This document shows, piece after piece, positions 16,828 to 24,775 of a DNA stretch of 64,000 bases. Made by a program: the position numbers and the translations under genes. This DNA is from Marivivens donghaensis. GTDB taxonomy: Bacteria; Pseudomonadota; Alphaproteobacteria; Rhodobacterales; Rhodobacteraceae. The stretch spans positions 310,001 through 374,000 of the forward strand of contig NZ_JAATOP010000001.1 of NCBI RefSeq assembly GCF_011806565.1, read 5' to 3'. Within the stretch, counting starts at the first letter, position 1, and every line of letters starts with the position of its first letter. The notes below the pieces were generated by a model. That model saw only the letters and a list, made by a program, of their open reading frames with translations, did not search any database and was not told the DNA's origin.

Positions 16828-17354
16828 GACAGGCACTCCCTCAGTTTGCTCAATCCCCGCCGCACCCAGGATTTCACTGAGCCAAGCGGAGCTTTCATGC
16901 GGCCTGCGATCTCGCCGTGGCTGTGGCCCAGCACGTAGGACGACAGGATCGCGCGGCGTGTGCCATCGTCCAACCCTTCGAGACAGCGCTTCAGGTCCGA
17001 CGCCGTATCCAGCCGGTCCCACGCCGTGTCGAGCACACCACTTTCCAGTGTCTCGTCGATCATTTCGGGCGCGGTTGGCGTTTCGCGGGCCTCGTTGCGC
17101 AGCATGGTCAGGCAGCGATTGCGCAGGATGGTATAGACCCAGCCGCTGGCGCTGCCCCGGTCGGGATCATACTGGGCAGCCCGCCGCCAGACCAGAACCA
17201 TGGCGTCCTGCACGGCATCTTCGGCAAGGTCACTGCGACGCAGCATCCGCGTCGCCACGCCGAGCATCCGCCCGCCTTCGGCGTCCATCAGCCGCTTCAG
17301 CGCGGCGCGGTCACCTGCGGCACAAGCCTTTATCAATCGCGCGTGGTCCGTCAC
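16824..17354 (-). CDS. ECF sigma factor
   Basis: About 176 residues. Region 2 is LAEDAVQDAMVLVWRRAAQY followed by GWVYTILRNRCLTMLRNE, and region 4 is GHSHGEIAGRMKAPLGSVKS followed by WVRRGLSKLRECL, the standard two-domain ECF layout. The start is GTG at 17354 (VTDHARLIKACAAG, AAGGGG about 11 bases upstream) or GTG at 17366. It is translationally coupled to the RskA-type anti-sigma gene and lies downstream of a DUF4394 gene, an arrangement seen with this ECF type. Its targets most likely include this block. Confidence 0.9.
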   Translation of the reverse strand: MTDHARLIKACAAGDRAALKRLMDAEGGRMLGVATRMLRRSDLAEDAVQDAMVLVWRRAAQYDPDRGSASGWVYTILRNRCLTMLRNEARETPTAPEMIDETLESGVLDTAWDRLDTASDLKRCLEGLDDGTRRAILSSYVLGHSHGEIAGRMKAPLGSVKSWVRRGLSKLRECLS

Positions 17355-17552
17355 CGCCTGCCTCACCCCTTATGCACGATCCTTTCCGCCTGCGCGGCGG
17401 GATCGCCTTCCCTGTTGCATGGCTATGGTCACGGCTGGCGACTGTCAATTCACGGTTGAGGCTGAACACGGCATCCATCCCCCCCCGCCAAAGGGCAGGA
17501 ACACCCGGCGCGACGCAAGACGCCGCGCCGGATATGTCCTGTCGGCCAGAGA

Positions 17553-18362
17553 TTACTCGGCGGTCATGAAGGTGATGTCGCGCAGGGTCGCGCCATCCGC
17601 GCCGGAGATGTCCCAGCTCTCGGTGATCGAGCCGTCTTTGAGCGACACGGTGTGCAGCTTGTCCATCGCCACCAGCCACGCGGTGTTGGTGCCCTCGGCG
17701 TCGGTCGCAATGTCAAAAGCGTAGCTGTCCGAGCCTTCGATGCCCAGCTTGCCGATCGCGCCCAGCGTGCCGTCGTTCGGCGAGGTCTGCTGGATCAGCG
17801 CCACGATGGTGCTGTCAATGTCATACATCGCGGTGCTGTCGGGCTGACCGTAGGAATTGATATAGGCGGCGGCCACGATGGCCGGGGCTTCGCCTGCGTG
17901 CATGTCCTGCTCTTCGAACGCGAGCGAGCCATCGACCGTCACGGCACCGGTTTCGATGTCTACACGGTGGTTGGTGGTGCCCGACATGAAGCGCAGCTTG
18001 TTTGCCATCGGGTTGAAGTCAACGATCACCGGCGCATCGCCTTCGATCGGCAGTTCGGTGTCCATGGTGGAAATGACGGTGGCCGCGCCGGTCATCGGGT
18101 CGATCTCGACGATCTCAAAGGCATCGGTAACGCCGATCAGCTGGCCGGTGGCAGGGCGCAGGTCGATGCCGAGCAGCTTGTCCACGCCGGTGACCTCCAT
18201 CGATGCGGTGACGGTGGCGGTGCTAGCGTCGATCTGGTGCAGCATCTTGTCGCCGGACAGGCCGATGGCCATCATGCCCGCCATCTTGTCGGAATGCGCT
18301 TCGGCGTAAGCGCCGGTTGCGGTCACGAGGGTGGCGAGGGTCAGAGCGGTCATCGTCTTCAT
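17553..18362 (-). CDS. DUF4394 secreted protein
   Basis: About 269 residues from the ATG at 18362 (AAAGGACA upstream). Signal peptide MKTMTALTLATLVTATGAYA, then a repeated beta-rich pattern typical of DUF4394: IGLSGDKMLHQIDASTATVT, LGIDLRPATGQLIGVTDAFE, VDFNPMANKLRFMSGTTNHR, and AAAYINSYGQPDSTAMYDID, ending DGATLRDITFMTAE. The biochemical role is unknown; a beta-propeller-like fold is likely. DUF4394 genes often sit beside ECF sigma/RskA pairs, and this one is 199 bases upstream of the sigma gene. Confidence 0.88.
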   Translation of the reverse strand: MKTMTALTLATLVTATGAYAEAHSDKMAGMMAIGLSGDKMLHQIDASTATVTASMEVTGVDKLLGIDLRPATGQLIGVTDAFEIVEIDPMTGAATVISTMDTELPIEGDAPVIVDFNPMANKLRFMSGTTNHRVDIETGAVTVDGSLAFEEQDMHAGEAPAIVAAAYINSYGQPDSTAMYDIDSTIVALIQQTSPNDGTLGAIGKLGIEGSDSYAFDIATDAEGTNTAWLVAMDKLHTVSLKDGSITESWDISGADGATLRDITFMTAE

Positions 18363-18800
18363 AACAGTGTCCTTTCGGGACGCTTGGCTGCGGTTCCTCC
18401 GCAGCCTTCTACTCTCATGACTCGCGGGGTTGCCTGTTTGGATGCAGGCCACCCAAAATTTTTTAGTTCTTTCCCAAAGAGTGTTTGGCATAGGTGGCTG
18501 CCGGGACAAGACAACAATAAACGTCAGCAGTTGATGGTCCGCTCCTTGCGCATTGCTGACTTTAGTCGCTGGTGTGGATTTGCGGGGCTTTGAACTTCTG
18601 TTCAAATGGCTGCTTTCGCCTCTTTGACTGCGTGCCTTCGCAAGCACAGCGAACTCCCGCTTCCCGCCCTTTTTTGCTCGTTCCACGTGACACGGAGTGT
18701 GCGTGGAATGTCTTGACTGGTTCGACCTTCCTGACGGGTACCAGCCGCGACCACCCCCTATATGAACTGCTATTTTTCTTCCCCCCGAGCAAATTTTGCG
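18363..18800. other. Intergenic region: DUF4394 promoter side, then unassigned sequence
   Basis: 438 bases. The first 90 bases on the minus strand carry the motif at 18433-18448 and an AT-rich stretch (18450-18475), so the DUF4394 promoter is expected here. The rest (about 18550-18800) has open frames on both strands but nothing I recognise; it probably belongs to the remains of the mobile element whose recombinase scrap follows. Confidence 0.5.
18433..18448. promoter_or_regulatory. Motif upstream of DUF4394, shared with 16018-16034
   Basis: CCTGTTTGGATGCAGG with palindromic ends (CCTG...CAGG), 71 bases upstream of the DUF4394 start. On the minus strand it reads TGCATCCAAACAGG followed 13 bases later by GAGTCATGA, a spacing compatible with an ECF -35/-10 pair, but this is not proven. 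Confidence 0.35.
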
Positions 18801-19140
18801 AGGGGGATTGCTCACTAATCAGTAGGCTCAAAGCATTTGAAGCGAAGCTTGAACAGTATCGTCAGAAGGAGGCGGTTCTGCCGAAGCTGCCGACAGATAG
18901 TGCAGAGCTCTTCGCAAAGGCTGTGGAGAGGTTGGAGAGCCTACTCGGCGACCCTGACCTGGTTCATCAAGCGAACGAGTATATGACCGAGTTCATACAG
19001 CACATCGAGTTGAGACCCGACACTAAATCACTGAACGGCCTTGCTGCCGAGATCTACATCGATCTCGGCAGTTTGCTTATGGCAGGAGGTGTTGAACCGG
19101 CCATCGCCGACCTCTTCAACGACAAAGCGCAACTATCGGT
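18800..19140 (+). pseudogene. C-terminal fragment of a serine site-specific recombinase
   Basis: An open frame reading ISRLKAFEAKLEQYRQKEAV, LPTDSAELFAKAVERLESLL, VHQANEYMTEFIQHIELRPD and AEIYIDLGSLLMAG. This is the helical C-terminal part of large serine recombinases that follows the zinc-ribbon region; the catalytic N-terminus is absent. The frame runs on into the hairpin repeat at 19147. It marks the right edge of the island and is not a working gene. Confidence 0.6.
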
Positions 19141-19146
19141 CAGGCA

Positions 19147-19193
19147 GGGGGCGCTGCCCCCTCGGCCTTGCGGCCTCACCCCCGAGGTATTTT
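19147..19193 (-). repeat. Dispersed hairpin repeat downstream of purD
   Basis: On the minus strand it reads AAATACCTCGGGGG, then TGAGGCCGCAAGGCCG (itself a small hairpin), then AGGGGGCAGCGCCCCC. The first and last blocks recur at 24730-24762 behind ftsY. It begins 13 bases after the purD stop and probably acts as its transcript end. Confidence 0.7.
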
Positions 19194-19206
19194 CGTCAGC
19201 GTGAAA

Positions 19207-20469
19207 TCAGAGGGCGCGCCAGCCGATATCACGGCGGCAGAAGCCTTCAGGCCAATCGATCTGGTCGATCATCGCATAGGCTCTGTCTGCGGCTTCCTTG
19301 AGGGTTGCGCCGCGTGCGGTGACGTTCAGGACGCGGCCGCCGGTGGCGACGATGTTGCCGTCCTTTTCAGCAGTGCCAGCGTGGAAGGTATATTCGCTGC
19401 TGGTTTCAGGCAGAGCGCCGAGGCCGTTGATCACGGTGCCCTTTTCGTAGCTACCCGGATAACCGTTCGCTGCCATGACGACGGTCATCGCATGGTCGTC
19501 GGCCCAATTGGCCGAGACATCCGAGAGGCGGCCTTCTGCGCAGGCCAGCAAGAGGTCGAGGGCCTGACCGCCGAGGCGCATCATCAGGACCTGACATTCA
19601 GGATCGCCGAAGCGGCAATTGTATTCGACAAGCCGCGGCTGGCCGTCTTTGATCATCAGGCCGGCATAGAGGACGCCCTGATACGGCATGCCCTGCTTGG
19701 CCATTTCCTTCATCGTCGGGATGACGATTTCGTTCAGCGCTTTCTGCGCGATGTCGTCCGACAGGACCGGAGCGGGCGAGTAGGCGCCCATGCCGCCGGT
19801 GTTCGGGCCGGTGTCGCCTTCGCCGACGCGCTTGTGGTCTTGTGCGGTGCCGATGGGCAGGACGCTCTCGCCGTCGACGAGGATGAAGTAAGAGGCTTCT
19901 TCGCCTTCCATGAATTCCTCGATCACGACCTCGGCGCCTGCGCTGCCGAATTCGCCGCCGAACATGTCGTCAATAGCGTCGAGCGCGTCCTGTTCGTTCA
20001 TCGCGACGATGACGCCTTTACCAGCGGCGAGGCCGTCTGCCTTGACGACGATGGGCGCGCCTTGCTGGCGAATGTAATCCTTGGCCGGAGCGGCCTCGGT
20101 GAAGCGGGCATAGGCTGCGGTCGGCGCGTTGGCCGAGTCGCAGATGGCTTTGGTGAAGGCTTTGGATGCTTCGAGCTGGGCGGCAGCCTGCGAGGGGCCG
20201 AAGACCTTCAGGCCCGCATCGCGGCAACGATCGGCAACGCCGGCGGCCAGGGGCGCTTCGGGGCCGATGATCAGGAAGTCGATCGCGTTCTCTTCGGCGA
20301 AAGTCACAACCGCGTCGGCGTCGAGGATATCGAGCGAAGCGCATTCGGCCACGGTTGCGATGCCCGCATTGCCGGGAGCGACGATCAGGCGGTCACATTT
20401 CGGGTTCTGTTTGACGGCCCACGCCAGCGCGTGTTCACGCCCGCCGCTACCGAGGATGAGGATGTTCAT
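19207..20469 (-). CDS. purD: Phosphoribosylamine-glycine ligase PurD
   Basis: 420 residues from the ATG at 20469 with a GGAGGT site 5 bases upstream. It catalyses the second step of de novo purine synthesis (phosphoribosylamine + glycine + ATP to GAR). Landmarks: the N-terminal MNILILGSGGREHALAWAVK, the ATP-grasp segments IVVKADGLAAGKGVIVAMNE, VIEEFMEGEEASYFILVDGE and GPNTGGMGAYSPAPVLS, and the PurD signature RFGDPECQVLMMRL. Length and motifs are normal. It is divergent from xseA with 70 bases between, and it is the first core gene after the island. Confidence 0.96.
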   Translation of the reverse strand: MNILILGSGGREHALAWAVKQNPKCDRLIVAPGNAGIATVAECASLDILDADAVVTFAEENAIDFLIIGPEAPLAAGVADRCRDAGLKVFGPSQAAAQLEASKAFTKAICDSANAPTAAYARFTEAAPAKDYIRQQGAPIVVKADGLAAGKGVIVAMNEQDALDAIDDMFGGEFGSAGAEVVIEEFMEGEEASYFILVDGESVLPIGTAQDHKRVGEGDTGPNTGGMGAYSPAPVLSDDIAQKALNEIVIPTMKEMAKQGMPYQGVLYAGLMIKDGQPRLVEYNCRFGDPECQVLMMRLGGQALDLLLACAEGRLSDVSANWADDHAMTVVMAANGYPGSYEKGTVINGLGALPETSSEYTFHAGTAEKDGNIVATGGRVLNVTARGATLKEAADRAYAMIDQIDWPEGFCRRDIGWRAL

Positions 20470-20539
20470 GGCGACCTCCGCTTGGCCTTTGGTTTGAGGC
20501 GTTCTAGAGTCAGGTCCGAAATATAACAAGGGCGGGCAG

Positions 20540-22081
20540 ATGGACCTTTTCGAAGAGCCGAACGACAACGCACATGAATTTTCGGTTTCCGAGATCTCGG
20601 GGGCGGTGAAGAAAGCCATCGAGGGCGAATTCGGGCATGTGCGTGTGCGGGGCGAAGTGGGTCGCGTAGTGCTCGCGCGGACCGGCCATCTGTACTTCGA
20701 CCTCAAGGATGACCGGAACGTTCTGGCCTCTGTCAGCTGGAAAGGGCAGGTGGCGCGCCTCGCGCATCGGCCCGAGGAAGGGATGGAGGTCATCGCGACC
20801 GGCCGCCTGACCACGTTCGGGCCGCAGTCGAAATATCAACTCAACGTCGAGGATGTGCGCCCTGCCGGTGCTGGCGCGCTCATGGCTATGCTGGAAAAGC
20901 GCAAAGCAGCGCTGGCCGCCGAGGGTCTGTTTGCGGCAGAGCGCAAGCAGCAAATCCCGTATCTGCCGGAGATCATCGGCGTCGTAACCTCGCCCACTGG
21001 CGCGGTCATCCGCGATATCCTGCACCGCCTGCGGGACCGTTTCCCGCGCAAGGTGCTGGTCTGGCCGGTTGCTGTGCAGGGGCAGGGCTGTGCGCAGCAG
21101 GTCGCGAATGCGATTGAAGGCTTCAACAACCTGACCCCAGGCGGTGCGCTACCGCGTCCCGATCTGATCATCGTTGCGCGTGGTGGCGGCTCGATCGAGG
21201 ACCTCTGGGGTTTCAACGAAGAGATCGTGGTTCGTGCCGCTGCCGCCTCCCAGATCCCGCTGATTTCGGCGGTCGGGCACGAGACCGACACCACGTTGAT
21301 CGACTTTGCCTCTGACATTCGGGCGCCAACGCCGACGGCTGCGGCTGAGCTTGCAGTGCCTGTCCGGCTGGAACTGCTGAACTGGCTCGACAATCAGAAC
21401 GCCCGCCTTTCGCGGTCGCTGGTCCAGACCATTGATCTGCGCCGCCAGCGGCTTCGGGATATGGCGCGTGCGCTGCCGCAGAAGGACCACCTGCTGGATG
21501 GACCTCGTCAGCGGCTGGACGTGCTGTCCGATAAACTGGAGGCAGGTCTGAAAAACGCCGCAGCGCGCAAGCGCCTCGCGTTGACCGAGGCATCAGGACA
21601 CCTGCGCCCCTCGGTTCTCAAGCGACTGATGACGGATTCGCAGCGTAGCCTGAATGCGTGGGATGTGCGCCTTGCCCCTGCTTTGGGACGTGTTGCCGAA
21701 CGCCGCCGCGAAGCGCTTGATGCTCGCGTTGCTCGTCTGCGGCCGCAGGCTTTGGCGCAGCAACTTGCCCGCACGGAAGAGAAATACGACGGGCTAACCG
21801 TGAGGCTGTCTGACGTTGCCACTCGCGCCCAGCAGGCGCGCATGGACCGCCTGCAATCGCTCGACCGCCTGCGTGAGACGCTGTCCTACCGCGCGACGCT
21901 TGAACGCGGTTACGCGGTCGTTCGCAGCGATGGCGATGTAATCACCACGGCGAAAGAGGCCGGCAAGGCGGGCGCTCTCGAAATCGAATTTGCTGATGGC
22001 TGCTTCGAAGTCGGTCAGGCGGCGAGCAAGCCAGCGCCCAAGAAAAAGGATACGCCGCCGACGCAAGGCTCGCTGTTCTGA
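20540..22081 (+). CDS. xseA: Exodeoxyribonuclease VII large subunit XseA
   Basis: 513 residues. OB-fold domain (residues about 12-110; VRVRGEVGRVVLARTGHLYF), catalytic domain with GVVTSPTGAVIRDI (147-160), VARGGGSIEDLWGFNEE (212-228) and GHETDTTLIDFASDIRAPTP (246-265), then a long helical part that forms the coiled-coil stalk, and a C-terminal YRATLERGYAVVRSDGD. With XseB it degrades single-stranded DNA in both directions. xseB is not in this window. The C-terminal end (KPAPKKKDTPPTQGSLF) is a basic linker as in relatives. Confidence 0.95.
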   Translation: MDLFEEPNDNAHEFSVSEISGAVKKAIEGEFGHVRVRGEVGRVVLARTGHLYFDLKDDRNVLASVSWKGQVARLAHRPEEGMEVIATGRLTTFGPQSKYQLNVEDVRPAGAGALMAMLEKRKAALAAEGLFAAERKQQIPYLPEIIGVVTSPTGAVIRDILHRLRDRFPRKVLVWPVAVQGQGCAQQVANAIEGFNNLTPGGALPRPDLIIVARGGGSIEDLWGFNEEIVVRAAAASQIPLISAVGHETDTTLIDFASDIRAPTPTAAAELAVPVRLELLNWLDNQNARLSRSLVQTIDLRRQRLRDMARALPQKDHLLDGPRQRLDVLSDKLEAGLKNAAARKRLALTEASGHLRPSVLKRLMTDSQRSLNAWDVRLAPALGRVAERRREALDARVARLRPQALAQQLARTEEKYDGLTVRLSDVATRAQQARMDRLQSLDRLRETLSYRATLERGYAVVRSDGDVITTAKEAGKAGALEIEFADGCFEVGQAASKPAPKKKDTPPTQGSLF

Positions 22082-22480
22082 TCAGAAACCGAAGTTGTTG
22101 CAGACCAGATCGCGCTTTACGGGTTCGAGTTCGTAAATCTCGCCTCCGACGATCCCGTCGAGGCCAACGAAACTCGCCAGCAGGCGGCCACCGTCGAGGT
22201 GATAGTACCAGCATTGCGGGTCGGGATTGTTCTCGTAGGCAAAGCAGATTTGCTCGCCGTTCGTGTACCATTCACCGATCTCGCAAACGCCGTCGCCCCA
22301 GCTCCAGTAAACTTGGCGGTCCGGCATGTATTTTTCGAGCCCGTAGGGTTCAATGCCGACATAGCCGAAATCGAAGGTGCGACCCAAGACATAGGCTTCG
22401 AACTGACTGGCGGTCAGGCTGTCCTGCTGTGCCGTCGCAGGAAGCGCCAAAGCGCAGAGTGCTAAGCAAAGTTTTCGCAT
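22082..22480 (-). CDS. Conserved hypothetical exported protein
   Basis: 132 residues with signal peptide MRKLCLALCALALPATAQQ. The mature part has many aromatic residues and four Cys (GVCEIGEWYTNGEQICFAYE; DPQCWYYHLDGG; LVCNNFGF), so two disulfides are likely in the periplasm. The pattern of alternating Tyr/Trp and Gly is that of a small beta-barrel found in Rhodobacteraceae; function unknown. Convergent with xseA, the stops being adjacent. Confidence 0.7.
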   Translation of the reverse strand: MRKLCLALCALALPATAQQDSLTASQFEAYVLGRTFDFGYVGIEPYGLEKYMPDRQVYWSWGDGVCEIGEWYTNGEQICFAYENNPDPQCWYYHLDGGRLLASFVGLDGIVGGEIYELEPVKRDLVCNNFGF

Positions 22481-22500
22481 AGTTGCAGCCTGCGTCCTTC

Positions 22501-23538
22501 TTAACGCTTTGAAAAGCTACTCTTTCGCCATTTTTTCAGGCGCGGATGCATCACCTTGCGCCACAACGGAGGGAGCAGCGCGATGCAGGCCATCACAGGA
22601 ATGGACCGCGGCAGGGTCGGCGCGTGCGGTAACTCCAACGCGGGGTAAGGACGCATGGGGTGGGCGTGGTGGTCGGAATGGCGCGGCGCATTGAGCATCA
22701 ACGCCGACGAATACCAATGCGGGCTGTTCCAGCTATGACGAGGGGAGATCGGCTCCGGCTTGCCATCGGCGAACTTCCGCTCCAGCCCGTAATGCTGGAC
22801 GTAATCGGACATGAGTAACTGCACCTGCGCGAAGATCGCAAGCGCGATGTACCACAGCAGGCCGTTCGTTCCACCGATCAGCCTTGCGATCAGCAGCATA
22901 AGCGCCGCGCCCAGCAGATAGATGATATACGGATTACGCCAGCGCGAACGCTTGCGCCGAGCCAGGCGGTCTTTTTCGGCTTCCAGACCCTTGCGGAACT
23001 CCCCGCGCCACGCACGGCCCGCGAACCTGTAGAAACTCTCGCTATAACGCGCCGAGTTTGGGTCACTGCGCGTGGCGACCAGCGGATGATGGACCAGCAC
23101 ATGCGCCGAGGCGTGTTGGCCATATAGCACGGAGATATAGGCCCATACACCAAGCTTCCTCAGCAGACGGGACTGGCGGTGGATCAGTTCATGCGCGTTG
23201 GAGTTGGCGACCTGCCCGAGGTAAAGCCCCGCCGCGACGAAGACGCCGAACGCCTCCGCCCACGACAGCGCGCCGATCCCGTAGATCACAGCGCCGAGCA
23301 TCGCGAACTGCCCGATGACAACGACGATTGACAAGCGGTCGGGAGTAGGAAACTCGCTCTCGGGCGTCGGCGGGGTGATCACGCGCACCACTTCGTCCAG
23401 CACCGCCACCATCACCGTCATCGCCAGCGGCGCGAGCACTGCCCAGATGCCGCCATAGAGCGCCGCCGCGATGATCAGCGGCAGCGGCAACAGCGTGGCG
23501 ACAGTGAAAAGACGCATTGCAGACATACGAACTTCCAT
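22501..23538 (-). CDS. AlkB-like membrane di-iron hydroxylase/fatty-acid desaturase superfamily
   Basis: 345 residues with several TM helices and the three His clusters of integral-membrane di-iron enzymes: HELIH (in NSNAHELIHRQS), HVLVHH (HASAHVLVHHPLVATRSD) and HSDHHAHP (NAPRHSDHHAHPMRPYPALE), matching alkane 1-monooxygenases. It would hydroxylate terminal carbons of alkanes or related lipids with rubredoxin as electron donor; no rubredoxin gene is adjacent, so the substrate is open. Starts at 23538 or at the ATG at 23526, which has a GGAAG site 5 bases upstream. Confidence 0.88.
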   Translation of the reverse strand: MEVRMSAMRLFTVATLLPLPLIIAAALYGGIWAVLAPLAMTVMVAVLDEVVRVITPPTPESEFPTPDRLSIVVVIGQFAMLGAVIYGIGALSWAEAFGVFVAAGLYLGQVANSNAHELIHRQSRLLRKLGVWAYISVLYGQHASAHVLVHHPLVATRSDPNSARYSESFYRFAGRAWRGEFRKGLEAEKDRLARRKRSRWRNPYIIYLLGAALMLLIARLIGGTNGLLWYIALAIFAQVQLLMSDYVQHYGLERKFADGKPEPISPRHSWNSPHWYSSALMLNAPRHSDHHAHPMRPYPALELPHAPTLPRSIPVMACIALLPPLWRKVMHPRLKKWRKSSFSKR

Positions 23539-23635
23539 AGCACATTGCCTGAATTGAGCCAGTCACATTGCCCGCGGGCCTTTCCAATCCTAGCTATTGC
23601 CTTTAGTTGGAAAGAAACTGCGCATCGGATTTCAC

Positions 23636-24709
23636 ATGTCCTTTTTCAAAAAGCTCCGCGACCGCCTGACGAAGTCGTCTTCCCAGCTCGATGAAGGGCT
23701 CGAAGCCATCGTCGACGAAGGCGCTGACGACGTCGCAGATGAAGGTCCCGTCGAGCCCGCCGCGCCCGTGGTTGCGCCTGCCGAAGCGCCGGTCATCCAG
23801 CCGACCATCGATCACGAGCAGCCCAAGAAAGCAGGCATTGTCGACCGCCTGATGGGCCGCGCCGACAACTCGCCGCGCCGCACGCTCGATGACGAGATGC
23901 TCGAACAGCTCGAAGAACTGCTTATCGCATCGGACATGGGTGTCGATACCGCGCTGCGCGTCACGGCCAACATCGCCGAAGGCCGCATGGGTCGCAAAGT
24001 CTCTGTTAACGAGATCAAGACGCTGCTTGCCGAAGAAGTCACCCGCATCATGGAGCCGGTCGCGCGCCCGCTGCCGCTTTATACGAAGAAGCCGCAAGTC
24101 GTGCTGGTTGTTGGCGTGAACGGCTCGGGAAAAACCACGACCATCGGTAAACTCGCCAGCCAATTCCGCGCTGCCGGCAAAAAGGTCGTTATCGCTGCGG
24201 GTGACACTTTCCGCGCTGCCGCCGTCGAGCAGCTTCAGGTCTGGGGCGACCGCGCAGGCGTGCCCGTCATGACCGCGCCCGAAGGCTCGGACCCCGCTAG
24301 CCTCGCGTTCGATGCGATGACCAAGGCGCAGGAAGACGGCGCCGACCTTCTGATGATCGATACAGCTGGCCGCCTCCAGAACCGCCAGGATCTGATGGAG
24401 GAATTGGCCAAGATCGTCCGCGTCATCCGCAAGAAAGACCCCGACGCGCCGCACAACACCCTGCTGGTGCTCGACGCGACGACCGGTCAGAACGCTCTCG
24501 TGCAGACCGAAGCCTTCCAGAAACTCGCCGACGTGTCCGGCCTTGTGATGACCAAACTCGACGGCACGGCCAAAGGCGGTGTCCTGGTCGCGCTAGCTGA
24601 CAAATTCGCGCTGCCGATTCATGCCATCGGCGTGGGCGAGCAGATCGACGATCTCGCGCCTTTCGATCCCGAAGACTTCGCCAAGGCGCTGGTCGGCGCG
24701 CACGAATGA
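23636..24709 (+). CDS. ftsY: Signal recognition particle receptor FtsY
   Basis: 357 residues. N-terminal acidic A-region (LDEGLEAIVDEGADDVADEG) for membrane association, then the N domain (about 80-150) and the GTPase G domain with G1 GVNGSGKTTTIGKLA (160-174), the DTFRAAAVEQL element, G3 DTAGRLQNRQDLMEEL and G4 TKLDGTAKGGVL. It docks SRP-ribosome complexes at the SecYEG translocon. The ATG at 23636 is preferred over an upstream in-frame start because it begins the conserved MSFFKKLRDRL. Confidence 0.96.
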   Translation: MSFFKKLRDRLTKSSSQLDEGLEAIVDEGADDVADEGPVEPAAPVVAPAEAPVIQPTIDHEQPKKAGIVDRLMGRADNSPRRTLDDEMLEQLEELLIASDMGVDTALRVTANIAEGRMGRKVSVNEIKTLLAEEVTRIMEPVARPLPLYTKKPQVVLVVGVNGSGKTTTIGKLASQFRAAGKKVVIAAGDTFRAAAVEQLQVWGDRAGVPVMTAPEGSDPASLAFDAMTKAQEDGADLLMIDTAGRLQNRQDLMEELAKIVRVIRKKDPDAPHNTLLVLDATTGQNALVQTEAFQKLADVSGLVMTKLDGTAKGGVLVALADKFALPIHAIGVGEQIDDLAPFDPEDFAKALVGAHE

Positions 24710-24729
24710 CCCTTCATTCACTCTGGCAC

Positions 24730-24762
24730 AAATACCTCGGGGGGCTAGGGGGCAGAGCCCCC
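24730..24762 (+). repeat. Dispersed hairpin repeat downstream of ftsY
   Basis: AAATACCTCGGGGG, then GCT, then AGGGGGCAGAGCCCCC, the same outer blocks as the element behind purD at 19147-19193, in the sense orientation of the upstream gene. The GGGGGC/GCCCCC hairpin may terminate or protect the ftsY transcript. Confidence 0.7.
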
Positions 24763-24775
24763 TTCGACGTTTCAT

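Noticed and set aside
18562-18831. Open frame on the minus strand upstream of DUF4394
   Set aside because: No family signature, weak start, and low-complexity residues; more likely non-coding or scrap of the recombinase region.
22509-23318. Several open frames on the strand opposite the AlkB-like gene and other core genes
   Set aside because: GC-rich codon use makes long shadow frames common. None has a ribosome-binding site with a recognisable protein.
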